Source of the DNA: Acidimicrobiia bacterium
GTDB lineage: Bacteria; Actinomycetota; Acidimicrobiia; Spongiisociales; UBA11373
Assembly (NCBI GenBank): GCA_029263095.1
Contig: JAJCYA010000066.1
Span: forward strand, 1-64,000
Direction: 5' to 3'
DNA: 64,000 nt
Shown here: positions 9,000-17,224 of the stretch, piece by piece
Layout: the number at the start of each line of letters is the position of its first letter
Position numbering within the stretch: position 1 is the first letter of the stretch
Notes under the pieces: model-generated
Database searches by the model: none
What the model saw: the letters and a program-made list of their open reading frames with translations, nothing else
Told to the model about the DNA's origin: nothing
Program-made: the position numbers and the translations under genes

Positions 9000-9133
9000 C
9001 TTGAGCAGAACCTCCTTCCGGACCGATCGATCCGGACTCAGTCTCGAGTTGCCTTGTAAGAATGAGTTGGACGGGTTCGTTAAAGGTCTGTGAGACTCGC
9101 ACCGAAGCCGAAGGGGAATGTGAGGCGAGACGG

Positions 9134-9937
9134 ATGCCCTTTGCCAGAGTGAACGGGAACATGCTCTTCTACCGCGAGGTGGGCGACGGTCCGCTCGCGC
9201 TGTTTGTGCATGGTTTCCCGCTGGATCACACCCTGTGGCTCGACCAGCTCAAGGGCCTTGCCCACGTGCGCCGCTGCGTGGCCGTCGATCTGCGCGGCTT
9301 CGGTAAGAGCGATCCGACGGTGGATCCATCGCTGACCATGGAGATGCTGGCCGATGACGTGGCCGGGGTGATCCAGGCCCTCGGGGCAGATCGTGCCGAC
9401 CTCGTGTCGCTTTCAATGGGTGGGTATGTGGCACTGGCGCTGTACGAACTGCGGCCGTCGCTGGTACGCAGTCTCACCCTCATCGGCACGAGAGCGAGTG
9501 CCGACAGCCCAGAGGCGACACGAGCCCGCGATGCGCTGGCGGATCGACTGCTCGACCAGGGACGTAACGCGGTTGCCTCGGAACTGGTCACCGGGATGCT
9601 CGGCCGGTCCCCGTCACGCCGGGCTCAGGCCCGCTTGCGGTCGATGATCGAAGGGACTCGCTACGAGACCTTGATCGCTGCGCTCCAAGGAATGAAGGAA
9701 CGTCAGGACAGAACCTCACTTCTGTCGAGGATCGATGTTCCGACGCTGGTCGTCGGAGGCGAGGACGATACGATCGTCTCGGTCGACGAAATCCGGGGCA
9801 TCGTGCAGCAGGTCCCGGGGGCGAGGATCGCGATCGTGCCCGACGCCGGGCACCTTGCTCCGATCGAGCAGCCCGATCAGGTCAACCAGGCGTTGATCGA
9901 GCTTCTCGAGGGGCGCAAAGTCGTGTGGTGGCGGTAG
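9134..9937 (+). CDS. Alpha/beta-hydrolase
   Basis: Protein of 267 aa with a complete alpha/beta-hydrolase layout: oxyanion segment FVHGFPLD near residue 25, nucleophile elbow SLSMGGY (Ser near 94), acid in VVGGEDDTIV, and the histidine in DAGHLAPIEQP near the C terminus. Substrate is unknown; relatives include 3-oxoadipate enol-lactonases, esterases and haloperoxidase-like enzymes. ATG 9134 is chosen over an upstream in-frame ATG at 9062 because homology starts here (MPFARVNGNMLFYREVG). It is convergent with the next gene. Confidence 0.88.
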   Translation: MPFARVNGNMLFYREVGDGPLALFVHGFPLDHTLWLDQLKGLAHVRRCVAVDLRGFGKSDPTVDPSLTMEMLADDVAGVIQALGADRADLVSLSMGGYVALALYELRPSLVRSLTLIGTRASADSPEATRARDALADRLLDQGRNAVASELVTGMLGRSPSRRAQARLRSMIEGTRYETLIAALQGMKERQDRTSLLSRIDVPTLVVGGEDDTIVSVDEIRGIVQQVPGARIAIVPDAGHLAPIEQPDQVNQALIELLEGRKVVWWR

Positions 9938-10020
9938 AGGCCGACGATCGACCACCAACTCGAAGCAGGTGCCACCTTGCCTTCACCGGCGCCGCTGCCG
10001 ACTGAGGACCGGGGACGGGT

Positions 10021-11391
10021 CTAGCTGCCGACCACCTCGGCATCGACACCGTCGAACACCCAGAGATCGCGGCTCGATCGTGCCTCGTCGACATCCACCC
10101 GAGACAGCAGGACCATCCCGAGGACGAAGAACACGATGATCGAGAGAATGGCGGGGCGTCCCGAGCCGGTCGTGCTCGAGATGATGGCAAAGATGAGCGG
10201 ACCCCAGATGGCGGAGAATTTCGAGAAGACCGAGAAGAACCCGTAGAACTCTGCCGATGCCTCCTCTGGGATCATCGAGCCGTACAGGCTGCGGCTCAAC
10301 GCTTGCACTCCGCCCAGCACAAAGCCGACGACTGCCGCGAGCGCCCAAAGCGGGGCTGCCCGTCCTTCGGGAAGGAAGAACGCCACGATCGCCACACCGC
10401 TCCAAACGACCAGCGTGGCGAGGATGCCTCGCTTGGTACCTACTCGGTCGGCGATCGCACCGAATGCGAGCGCACCGAAGAAAGCGATGAACTGGACTAT
10501 CAAGAAGGCCACCAAGATGTCCTCGATCTCCAGGTTGAGAGTGTCGGTGGCGTATACCGAGGTCATGGCGATCGTGGTCTGGACGCCGTCGTTGTAGAGC
10601 ATGAAGGCGATCACAAACAGCAGGATCTGCTTGAAACCGAGCAGTTTGCGGACCGTTCCGATGGTCCGGCGGAATCCGATCGTGGCGTACGCGACGGTCC
10701 GGTTCCTCCCGGCATACTCGGCCGGGAGAGGTGTGGCCGAACCCGTCTCCGGGATGCGGGTGAAGGAGAACAGTCCGAACACGAGCCACCACAGCCCGGC
10801 CGACGCCAGACCGATCTGAATCGCAGTCGTCTCGGCTATCCCGAGCGACTCGTGAAGAAGGATCAGGGCCGCCGCCAACACGAGTTGGAGGCCACCGCCG
10901 ATGTAGCCGAGAGCGAATCCCTTTGACGATATTCGGTCGATCGTCTGATCAGTGCTGATGTCGGGGAGAAAACCGTCATAGAAGACGTTGGCGGCGACGA
11001 AGCTGATCTGGGCCAACAAGAAGAGCGCCAAGGTGGGCAGAACCATCCCCGGGCTCATCAACCCGAGCGCCATCGTGATGATGGCGCCAACGACCGCAAA
11101 GCTCATCATGAACCGCCGTTTTGTGGCAGAGAAGTCGGCGATGGCACCGAGTACCGGCATGAGGAGGAAGAGCAGGAACGCTCCGCCGCCCGCGGCAAAC
11201 CCCCACAACGCTTCGCCGCTGAGGGTCGCTCCGAAGATGTCGTAGCCGCGTTCAGGGACGATCTCGTCGGCAAAGAAGGCAGGTAGGACCGCTCCCGCGA
11301 TGGTTGTCGCGTAGGCCGAATTCGCCCAGTCGTACATGGCCCATCCAAAGATGGTCCGCTTGTCGTTCTTGATGGTTTGTTGGTTCCCCAC
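10021..11391 (-). CDS. MFS transporter, UMF1/Atg22-like family
   Basis: Membrane protein of 456 aa with about twelve hydrophobic segments. The N-terminal FGWAMYDWANSAYATTIAGAVLPAFF is the signature of the UMF1/Atg22-like branch of the major facilitator superfamily. A substrate cannot be assigned; yeast Atg22 exports amino acids from the vacuole, but bacterial members are uncharacterised. Start GTG 11391 has TAGGTT (11400-11405) 8 nt upstream, consistent with a leaderless transcript. It stands alone between convergent and divergent neighbours. Confidence 0.88.
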   Translation of the reverse strand: MGNQQTIKNDKRTIFGWAMYDWANSAYATTIAGAVLPAFFADEIVPERGYDIFGATLSGEALWGFAAGGGAFLLFLLMPVLGAIADFSATKRRFMMSFAVVGAIITMALGLMSPGMVLPTLALFLLAQISFVAANVFYDGFLPDISTDQTIDRISSKGFALGYIGGGLQLVLAAALILLHESLGIAETTAIQIGLASAGLWWLVFGLFSFTRIPETGSATPLPAEYAGRNRTVAYATIGFRRTIGTVRKLLGFKQILLFVIAFMLYNDGVQTTIAMTSVYATDTLNLEIEDILVAFLIVQFIAFFGALAFGAIADRVGTKRGILATLVVWSGVAIVAFFLPEGRAAPLWALAAVVGFVLGGVQALSRSLYGSMIPEEASAEFYGFFSVFSKFSAIWGPLIFAIISSTTGSGRPAILSIIVFFVLGMVLLSRVDVDEARSSRDLWVFDGVDAEVVGS

Positions 11392-11576
11392 GGCGCCAGA
11401 ACCTAGCTTGTGTGATGGGACGTTGTCGGGCGCCGGGGGCGGATCGGGACCTCTGCTCCGGGCTCGGGATGATCGGCCCTAGAGAGTCATCACCACGCTG
11501 TGGCAGGGTGAGTATGCACCGACAGCCTCAATGAGTCTGTACAGAGATTGAAGGTGTATCCCTCCCTGGATAGGGC

Positions 11577-11609
11577 GAGAGGCTCGGAACCCCGGGCCTC
11601 TCGTCATTT
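11577..11609. terminator. Inverted repeat, possible weak terminator
   Basis: GAGAGGC (11577-11583) and GCCTCTC (11596-11602) can form a 7-bp stem with a 12-base loop, followed by GTCATTT. No gene reads into it from the left, so it may end an unannotated transcript or be a regulatory hairpin in the 251-bp gap between the divergent UMF1 and sugar-dehydrogenase genes. The rest of this gap shows nothing else recognisable. Confidence 0.35.
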
Positions 11610-11642
11610 GCGTGTTGGGCGGCTCGGTAGGCTCCCCGGCTT

Positions 11643-12866
11643 GTGAGGTTCCTGCGCATCCCACTGCTCGTAGTCGCGATCTTGACCGCCTCGTCGTGCA
11701 CCGGCGGCGGTGACGTCGACCGAGGTGAGGCACCCGTGGGTTCGGGGACCACGACTGTGACATCGATCCCGCTGCCGGACCCGATTGAAGTCGCCGGGCC
11801 TCTGATCGGTCTCACAACTGTCGAGGTCGTTTCGGGCTTAGACCGCCCGGTGTTCGCCACTGCTCCGTGGGGTGACGAGCGGCTATTTGTGGTGGAACAA
11901 CCGGGTCGAGTCCGGGTCGTGGCTGGCGGGCGTCTTCTTGATGAGCCTTTCCTGGATATCACCGGCGATGTCGGCTCCGGCGAGTTGGAGCAGGGGTTGC
12001 TGGGCCTGGCCTTCCACCCACGCTTCCCGGCCGACGAGCGATTCTTCGTGTACTTCACCGATGGCGAGGGCGACACCCGGTTGGTGTCGTATCGGGTGTC
12101 GGACGATCCGGACGTCGCCGATGTCGAGAGCGGAGTGGAATTGGTCACCCATCTGCAGCCAGCTTCGAACCACAACGGCGGGATGCTGCAATTCGGTACG
12201 GATGGGTATCTCTACGTGGCGCTCGGCGACGGAGGAGGCGCCAATGATCAGTTTGGCAACGGGCAGCGCTCCGACACGCTGTTGGGGACGATCCTGCGTC
12301 TCGATGTCGACGGAGCCGAACCATACGCGATCCCCCCGGACAACCCGTTCGTCGGGGGAGGGGGCGCCCCGCAGGTGTGGGCCTACGGGCTGCGCAATCC
12401 GTGGCGTTTCGACATCGACCCTGCGACCGGACTCATGTTCGTGGCAGATGTGGGGCAGGCCGAGTGGGAGGAAGTGTCGGTCGTGGAGACATCTGTCGGC
12501 GGCGCCAACTTTGGCTGGTCGATAGTCGAGGGAGAGGAGTGTTTTACTCAGGCGTTATGTGATACCAGCGGGTTGGAGACGCCCGCCATCACCTACGACC
12601 ACAGCGAGGGGTGTTCAATAATCGGTGGCTTCGTCTACCGGGGAGCACTCATCCCCGAGCTCGCCGGCCACTACTTCTACAGTGATTGGTGTGGTGGCTG
12701 GGTGCGTTCATTCCGTTTCGAAGGCGGGGCGATCGTGGAGCCGATCGATTGGACCACAGATCTGGGGACCTTTGGTCGCGTCCTGTCGTTTGGGCGCGAT
12801 GGTGCCGGTGAGCTCTACGTGCTGGGTGGCGACGGCGCCTTGGCCCGGATCGACCCGCGGCGTTGA
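11643..12866 (+). CDS. PQQ-dependent sugar dehydrogenase (GDH-B/Asd type) lipoprotein
   Basis: Protein of 407 aa with an N-terminal lipoprotein signal (Cys near residue 19) and a six-bladed propeller like soluble aldose-sugar/glucose dehydrogenases. Recognisable blocks are LLGLAFHP, SNHNGGMLQFGTDGYLYVAL (including the histidine expected to act as base), GTILRLDVDG and YGLRNPWRFDIDP. It probably oxidises aldose sugars outside the membrane with PQQ and calcium; the exact sugar is unknown. No pqq synthesis genes lie in the window. Start is GTG 11643 with TAGGCT (11628-11633) 9 nt upstream, suggesting leaderless translation. Confidence 0.88.
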   Translation: MRFLRIPLLVVAILTASSCTGGGDVDRGEAPVGSGTTTVTSIPLPDPIEVAGPLIGLTTVEVVSGLDRPVFATAPWGDERLFVVEQPGRVRVVAGGRLLDEPFLDITGDVGSGELEQGLLGLAFHPRFPADERFFVYFTDGEGDTRLVSYRVSDDPDVADVESGVELVTHLQPASNHNGGMLQFGTDGYLYVALGDGGGANDQFGNGQRSDTLLGTILRLDVDGAEPYAIPPDNPFVGGGGAPQVWAYGLRNPWRFDIDPATGLMFVADVGQAEWEEVSVVETSVGGANFGWSIVEGEECFTQALCDTSGLETPAITYDHSEGCSIIGGFVYRGALIPELAGHYFYSDWCGGWVRSFRFEGGAIVEPIDWTTDLGTFGRVLSFGRDGAGELYVLGGDGALARIDPRR

Positions 12867-12908
12867 CGCAAGCAGGAGCCGTCACACCCCGTCGCTACTC
12901 TGCCGCCC

Positions 12909-13847
12909 ATGTCGCGTCTCTTCGTCGAAGGTTGGATGCCGGAGTACGGCGCCTCCGTCGAACCCGATGAGGATCTTCGAGCGGCCGAAGGCTCGGTTGA
13001 TGTCGAGGTCGAAGATCGGCAGTGGGAGCCGATCGTCGGCATCGACGATGGGATTCCGAAGGTCGCGTTCGTCGACGGGGTCCGCCGAATCGATGCCAGG
13101 CTCCTTCTGGACGAAGTAGTGGGTCCGGTGCCCGGTATCTGTGGTACCTACGCGGTCGGCGCCGTATTGTGGGATCGGGTCGAGCGAAGCTCGGAAGTGG
13201 TCGGGGAGACGGTCGCCCGACTCGCCGTTCTCACCGGCGGGAACGTTCCCGTGTTGCCGCCACTCGACTACGGACTGTCATACGAAGGCGTCTCTGTACC
13301 CGACGACGACCCGGCGATGCTGGTGCGAACCGTCCAGATTGCGATGCGCCGGGCCGAAGCCGATCTAGCCGAAGAGCTGGCTCAGGGCGGGTATTTCGTC
13401 GTCGCCGACGGTCCGCTCCACGAGCCCACCGAGACCGACAAGATCGGATACATCAAGAGCCACAGTCGCATGTACCTCCCGGAGGAGCAGGCTCCGATCA
13501 TGGGTCAGCTCGGTGCTGCCGAGCGCACCCCGCTGTTTACGATCGGGGAGGGTCGCCTGCGGCGCTACTCGTGGTACATCCGTCTGGCCGATCGCACCGG
13601 CGGGCATTCCTGGAGCGGGATCGCCCGATGCGAGGCATCGGCCGGGCTCGGAGCGGATGCTGTTGCCCGTCTGGCCGACAGGAGCGCGGCGGTCCTTCCG
13701 TCGGTGGCATCGGAGAGTCACATCGATCCTCGCGCTCCACAGAACCTGGTGCCGATCGCGGCCCTCGAATCGGATCTGCGACACCGGATGGGCGACTCTG
13801 GATTGGTGCTTCGAGCGTTGCGGACCGCGCTGGGAGAAGCAGCATGA
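12909..13847 (+). CDS. nurA: NurA-like 5'-3' nuclease
   Basis: Protein of 312 aa. Sequence similarity is diffuse, but the layout fits NurA: FVDGVRR with Asp56 on the first strand, a helix with Glu150, and FVVADGPLH with Asp167. The Glu-Asp spacing of 17 matches the archaeal enzyme as I recall it (D58, E114, D131). The C-terminal PQNLVPI stands where NurA normally has a Tyr...His pair, so that part is divergent. The next gene, overlapping by ATGA, is a HerA-like ATPase, the known partner that threads DNA into the NurA dimer. Start ATG 12909 has TACTCT (12896-12901) 7 nt upstream, consistent with a leaderless mRNA. Confidence 0.8.
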   Translation: MSRLFVEGWMPEYGASVEPDEDLRAAEGSVDVEVEDRQWEPIVGIDDGIPKVAFVDGVRRIDARLLLDEVVGPVPGICGTYAVGAVLWDRVERSSEVVGETVARLAVLTGGNVPVLPPLDYGLSYEGVSVPDDDPAMLVRTVQIAMRRAEADLAEELAQGGYFVVADGPLHEPTETDKIGYIKSHSRMYLPEEQAPIMGQLGAAERTPLFTIGEGRLRRYSWYIRLADRTGGHSWSGIARCEASAGLGADAVARLADRSAAVLPSVASESHIDPRAPQNLVPIAALESDLRHRMGDSGLVLRALRTALGEAA

Positions 13848-15556
13848 GCGACACCGTGGGGCGAGTTCTCGGCAGCCAACACACGTCGACCAGAGAGTTC
13901 CGAGTGGCGATCGGCGACGAGCGCTACTTGCAGCTCGACGATCTGGTGGTCGTGGCTACCGAGGTTCCCGGCAAGGGTGAAGTCAATACGTATGGCGTTG
14001 TCACCGAGGTCGAGGCTGTCTACGAGGGAGCATCGTTCGAGTCGGACACATTCCGGATCGCCGAGCAGGGCTCGATGCCGGGTGTGGCCGTGAGATCGGC
14101 TCAGGTTTCGGTGACGCGGGTCGACCCGGAGCTCTGGGTGGCTCCGAATCCCGGAGGACTCGTGGAGCGGGCCACCGGCGCCGCACGCGACAAGGCGTTG
14201 TACACCGATGAGATGGGGAGGCCGCTTCCCGTTGGGCTCGGTCGCGACGGACTTCCGGTGTACGTGGATCTCGACTTTTTTGACGGTCGCAAGGGCGGGC
14301 ACATGTCGGTTTCGGGAATCAGTGGCGTCGCGACCAAGACCTCCTTCGCCCTCTTCTTCCTCCGCATGCTCACCGGTCGCAGCGACATCGTCGGAGATGC
14401 CGGAAGGAACCTGCGGGTGCTGGTCTTCAATGTGAAGGGAGAGGACCTTCTCTGGCTCGACAAGCACAACAAGGACTTCTCCCAAGATGACGCCGAGAGG
14501 TGGAGTGCTCTGGGCGTCGATCCCTCCCCGTTCCCCTCGGTTTCGCTTTGGGCACCACCGCGGCCGCGTTCGGGAGATGTCGCCGTTCCCGACACGGCCG
14601 GGCGCCAAGATGTCTCGGTCTTCGCCTGGACCCCGCGCGAGTTCATCGACGAGGGCTTGCTCCGCTTTCTGTTCACAGATGCGTCCGACACTCGCAACCA
14701 GGTCTCCTTCATTGCCGAGAGGGTGGAGGCACAGCTGCGCAGGTACGCCGTGGACGTCACGGGAGTGCCAGGAGGGGTGGTACTTCGGGATCCCGCCGAA
14801 GGACATGGGTCGGGCTCTCTCGTCACACCAAATCGGGGGGAACGAGTCATCGAGTCGCTATCGGACCTGTCGGATGCCCTGGAGGAATACATTGATCCGA
14901 TCGATGGCGAACCCGATCAGCGGTGGACCGGTCGGGTCCAAGCAGGAACCGTATCTGCCTTTATGCGCCGGTTCGCCGCCGCGGTGGTGCGGCTCGGCCA
15001 CCTGATACGGGCGGGGGAGAGCAGGCGCATTGACCGCTCGGCTGCCCAGGTGACGGTGGTCGGAATCCAATCACTCCATGATTTGGGCCAACGTTTTGTG
15101 GTGGGGGCGCTACTCAGGGAGGCGTTTGCCGAGAAGGAGGGAAGCGGTCAGCGCTTCCCTCTGTCGGTGGTGGTCCTAGACGAGCTGAACAAATACGCCC
15201 CCCGCGATGGCCAGAGCCCGATCAAGGACATGCTCATCGATATTGCTCAGAGGGGCCGGTCGTTGGGGGTTCTGCTGGTTGGAGCCCAGCAGACGGCGTC
15301 ACGGGTCGCGCCCGAGGTGCTGGAGAACGCTGCCCTCCGGGTGACCGGCCGTCTCGACGCCGCCGAGGCCGAGCGATCCGAATACGGCTGGATGCTCCCC
15401 TCGACGCGCGCCAGAGCCCGGCTGCTCAAGCCGGGGACGATGGTGGTGTCACAGCCTGCCATCCCCGTGCCGCTCGTGGTCGACTTCCCGTTTCCCCCCT
15501 GGGCGACGAGAAAAGAAGAGGTGGCTGAGGGGGACGATCCATTCGAGGGCCTGTGA
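13844..15556 (+). CDS. herA: HerA-like hexameric DNA-translocating ATPase
   Basis: Protein of 570 aa. The N terminus (VGRVLGSQHTSTREFRVAI, then LDDLVVVATE) resembles the HAS-barrel that binds NurA. The P-loop near residue 156 reads SGISGVATKTS, with an extra residue and no glycine before the lysine, unlike the canonical GxxxxGKT. Walker B is VVVLDELNKYAP near 442, followed by GAQQTASRV and an arginine-rich finger region. It should pump duplex DNA to the nuclease during double-strand-break resection. ATG overlaps the nurA stop; the next genes, after the repeat array, are sbcD and sbcC. Confidence 0.87.
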   Translation: MSDTVGRVLGSQHTSTREFRVAIGDERYLQLDDLVVVATEVPGKGEVNTYGVVTEVEAVYEGASFESDTFRIAEQGSMPGVAVRSAQVSVTRVDPELWVAPNPGGLVERATGAARDKALYTDEMGRPLPVGLGRDGLPVYVDLDFFDGRKGGHMSVSGISGVATKTSFALFFLRMLTGRSDIVGDAGRNLRVLVFNVKGEDLLWLDKHNKDFSQDDAERWSALGVDPSPFPSVSLWAPPRPRSGDVAVPDTAGRQDVSVFAWTPREFIDEGLLRFLFTDASDTRNQVSFIAERVEAQLRRYAVDVTGVPGGVVLRDPAEGHGSGSLVTPNRGERVIESLSDLSDALEEYIDPIDGEPDQRWTGRVQAGTVSAFMRRFAAAVVRLGHLIRAGESRRIDRSAAQVTVVGIQSLHDLGQRFVVGALLREAFAEKEGSGQRFPLSVVVLDELNKYAPRDGQSPIKDMLIDIAQRGRSLGVLLVGAQQTASRVAPEVLENAALRVTGRLDAAEAERSEYGWMLPSTRARARLLKPGTMVVSQPAIPVPLVVDFPFPPWATRKEEVAEGDDPFEGL

Positions 15557-15660
15557 TGAGTAGTGAGTCGTCGCTGGTCGGGAGTCCGCAGGACATGTTG
15601 ATTGACCCAACAGCGCACGAGTCATCCGATCGGCCGAAGGCCCCGGTTTGTTGATCTGCG
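15557..15660. other. Spacer between herA and the repeat array
   Basis: Unique sequence of 104 bases with no convincing ORF, promoter or terminator. Together with the three repeat copies it makes a 501-bp gap inside an otherwise tightly packed DNA-repair cluster. Confidence 0.5.
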
Positions 15661-15800
15661 TTTGCCCGGCCGGACTTCGCCGCCGGTGGCGGCGAACAGA
15701 CGCTGGTCCGGCCTCCTCCACTGGGTGGGGCCCCGACCCCACTGGTGGCTGTGGCGCGCCGGAGCCGGTCGGCCGCGATGAGGATTCTCCACGCTCTGTG
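15661..15800 (+). repeat. 140-bp tandem repeat, copy 1 (hairpin core plus duplicated sbcD start)
   Basis: The unit begins TTTGCCCGGC and ends in ATGAGGATTCTCCACGCT (from 15778) plus a short tail. Core hairpin 1 has an outer 8-bp stem GGCCGGAC/GTCCGGCC (15668-15675 with 15706-15713) and an inner 9-bp stem TTCGCCGCC/GGCGGCGAA (15676-15684 with 15688-15696). Hairpin 2 pairs CCACTGGGTGGGG (15718-15730) with CCCCACTGGTGG (15737-15748). The terminal segment copies the first six codons of sbcD almost exactly. Confidence 0.95.
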
Positions 15801-15940
15801 TTTGCCCGGTCGGACTTCGCCGCTGGTGGCGGCGAACAGACGCTGGTCCGGCCTCCTCCACTGGGTGGGGCCCCGACCCCACTGGTGGCTGTGGCGCGCC
15901 GGAGCCGGTCGGCCGCGATGAGGATTCGCCACGCTCTGTG
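15801..15940 (+). repeat. 140-bp tandem repeat, copy 2
   Basis: Nearly identical to copy 1 at an exact 140-base offset. Differences in the stems fall as G-T wobbles (GGTCGGAC against GTCCGGCC; the top of the inner stem is T against G), so the hairpin can still form in RNA. It again ends with a copy of the sbcD start region (ATGAGGATTCGCCACGCT from 15918). Confidence 0.95.
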
Positions 15941-16057
15941 TTTGCCCGGTCGGACTTCGCCGCTGGTGGCGGCGAACAGACGCTGGTCCGGCCTCCTCCA
16001 CTGGGTGGGGCCCCGACCCCACTGGTGGCTGTGGCGCGCCGGAGCTGGGTGCTGACC
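15941..16057 (+). repeat. 140-bp tandem repeat, copy 3, running into the real sbcD start
   Basis: Third copy at another exact 140-base step. Its 3' end diverges just before the genuine sbcD start (GGAGCTGGGTGCTGACC in place of the copy 1 and 2 sequence) and then continues into ATGAGGATCCTCCACAC, the true gene. This shows the array arose by duplicating a unit that spans the hairpin core and the first codons of sbcD. Confidence 0.93.
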
Positions 16058-17224
16058 ATGAGGATCCTCCACACTTCGGATTGGCATGTTGGGAGGCGGC
16101 TTGAGCGGCACGATCGGATGGATGAGCACCGAGCGGTGATCGATGAAGTCATCGCCATCGCCGACAGCGAGGATGTCGATCTCATAGTCCACTCTGGCGA
16201 CCTGTTTGATCGTCCCACGCCTCCGGTCGAAGCTCTCCGGTTGGCACTCGACGGGCTGGTGCGCCTTGCCCGAAACGCAGGTCGTCCGGTCGTCGCGGTG
16301 GCCGGCAACCACGATTCTCCAGATCTCTTCGAGACACTGTCGAGATTTCTGGCGCCGTTCGGCGTCCACCTCGTGGGTCACATCAAGGCTCCCGACAAGG
16401 GAGGCATTCTCTCGCTCGAGACCGGCTCGGGGAGGGCTCTTGTGGGGTGTTTCCCGTTCTTGCGCGCCTCCCAGACCGTCGACTTCATGACCAAGGTCGA
16501 CTCCTGGTACGGCGCCTACGCAGATCGGATCAGACGCATCACCGAGAGCTTTGCCGAGGCGCTTGGACGGCAGGCGGAGGAGGGTGACGTAACTCTGTTG
16601 GTGGCACATTTCATGGTCGGGGGCGTAAAGGTCCGTACGGGTGTGCCGCGTGGGGAACGTGACCTCCACATAGGCGAGGCATATGCCGCGACCGAGCAAG
16701 CAATCCCGACCGCGGTGGACTACGTGGCGATGGGGCATATCCATGCCCCACAACCTGTACCCGGAGCACCGGTGCCTGCTGAGTACGCCGGATCCCTCCT
16801 CCAACTCGACTTTGGGGAGGCAGGGGAGCAGAAGAGGGTGGTAGTCGTCGACGCCAAGCCGGGGATCCACGCCAAGACGCGATCGGTTCCGATCACAGCA
16901 GGGCGACGACTCGTCCAGGCTTCCGGTTCGTGGGCAGATATTGCTGTGCGAGACGATCTTGAGGATGCGTATCTGGATCTGAACGTCGTCACGACCGGTC
17001 CGGAGCCGGGGCTGATGGACGATGCCCGCGAACGTTTCGAGCATGTCGTCAAGGTGCGCGCCGAGTATGAACGGGTGGAGGTGGAGCGTCGCGGCGCCAT
17101 CGGGCGACCGCTCGACGAACTCTACGCTGAGTATCACGAGGAGTCACACGCCGAACCGGCGTTGGATTCGCTGATGGACCTCTTCCGTGAGATCGCTGAT
17201 GAGGTGGACAGTGCGACCACGTGA
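16058..17224 (+). CDS. sbcD: SbcD/Mre11-type exonuclease subunit
   Basis: Metallophosphoesterase of 388 aa with all Mre11 motifs: SDWH (Asp8, His10), SGDLFDR (Asp48), AGNHDSP (Asn84, His85), VAHFMVGG (His184) and MGHIHAP (His227, His229). With SbcC it trims double-strand-break ends and cuts hairpins. ATG 16058 is chosen because MRILHTSDWH is the family's usual N terminus; GTG 16049 in frame is an alternative. There is no clear SD; the region just upstream is a tandem repeat that duplicated this start. It overlaps sbcC by 14 bases. Confidence 0.95.
   Translation: MRILHTSDWHVGRRLERHDRMDEHRAVIDEVIAIADSEDVDLIVHSGDLFDRPTPPVEALRLALDGLVRLARNAGRPVVAVAGNHDSPDLFETLSRFLAPFGVHLVGHIKAPDKGGILSLETGSGRALVGCFPFLRASQTVDFMTKVDSWYGAYADRIRRITESFAEALGRQAEEGDVTLLVAHFMVGGVKVRTGVPRGERDLHIGEAYAATEQAIPTAVDYVAMGHIHAPQPVPGAPVPAEYAGSLLQLDFGEAGEQKRVVVVDAKPGIHAKTRSVPITAGRRLVQASGSWADIAVRDDLEDAYLDLNVVTTGPEPGLMDDARERFEHVVKVRAEYERVEVERRGAIGRPLDELYAEYHEESHAEPALDSLMDLFREIADEVDSATT

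Noticed and set aside
9938-10020. Possible bidirectional terminator between convergent genes
   Set aside because: Inverted repeats are short and no T-run follows on either strand.
15648-16055. Open frames of 94-230 codons through the sbcD-upstream repeats on both strands
   Set aside because: They translate the 140-bp repeat, owe their openness to GC-rich composition, and have no start signal or family similarity.
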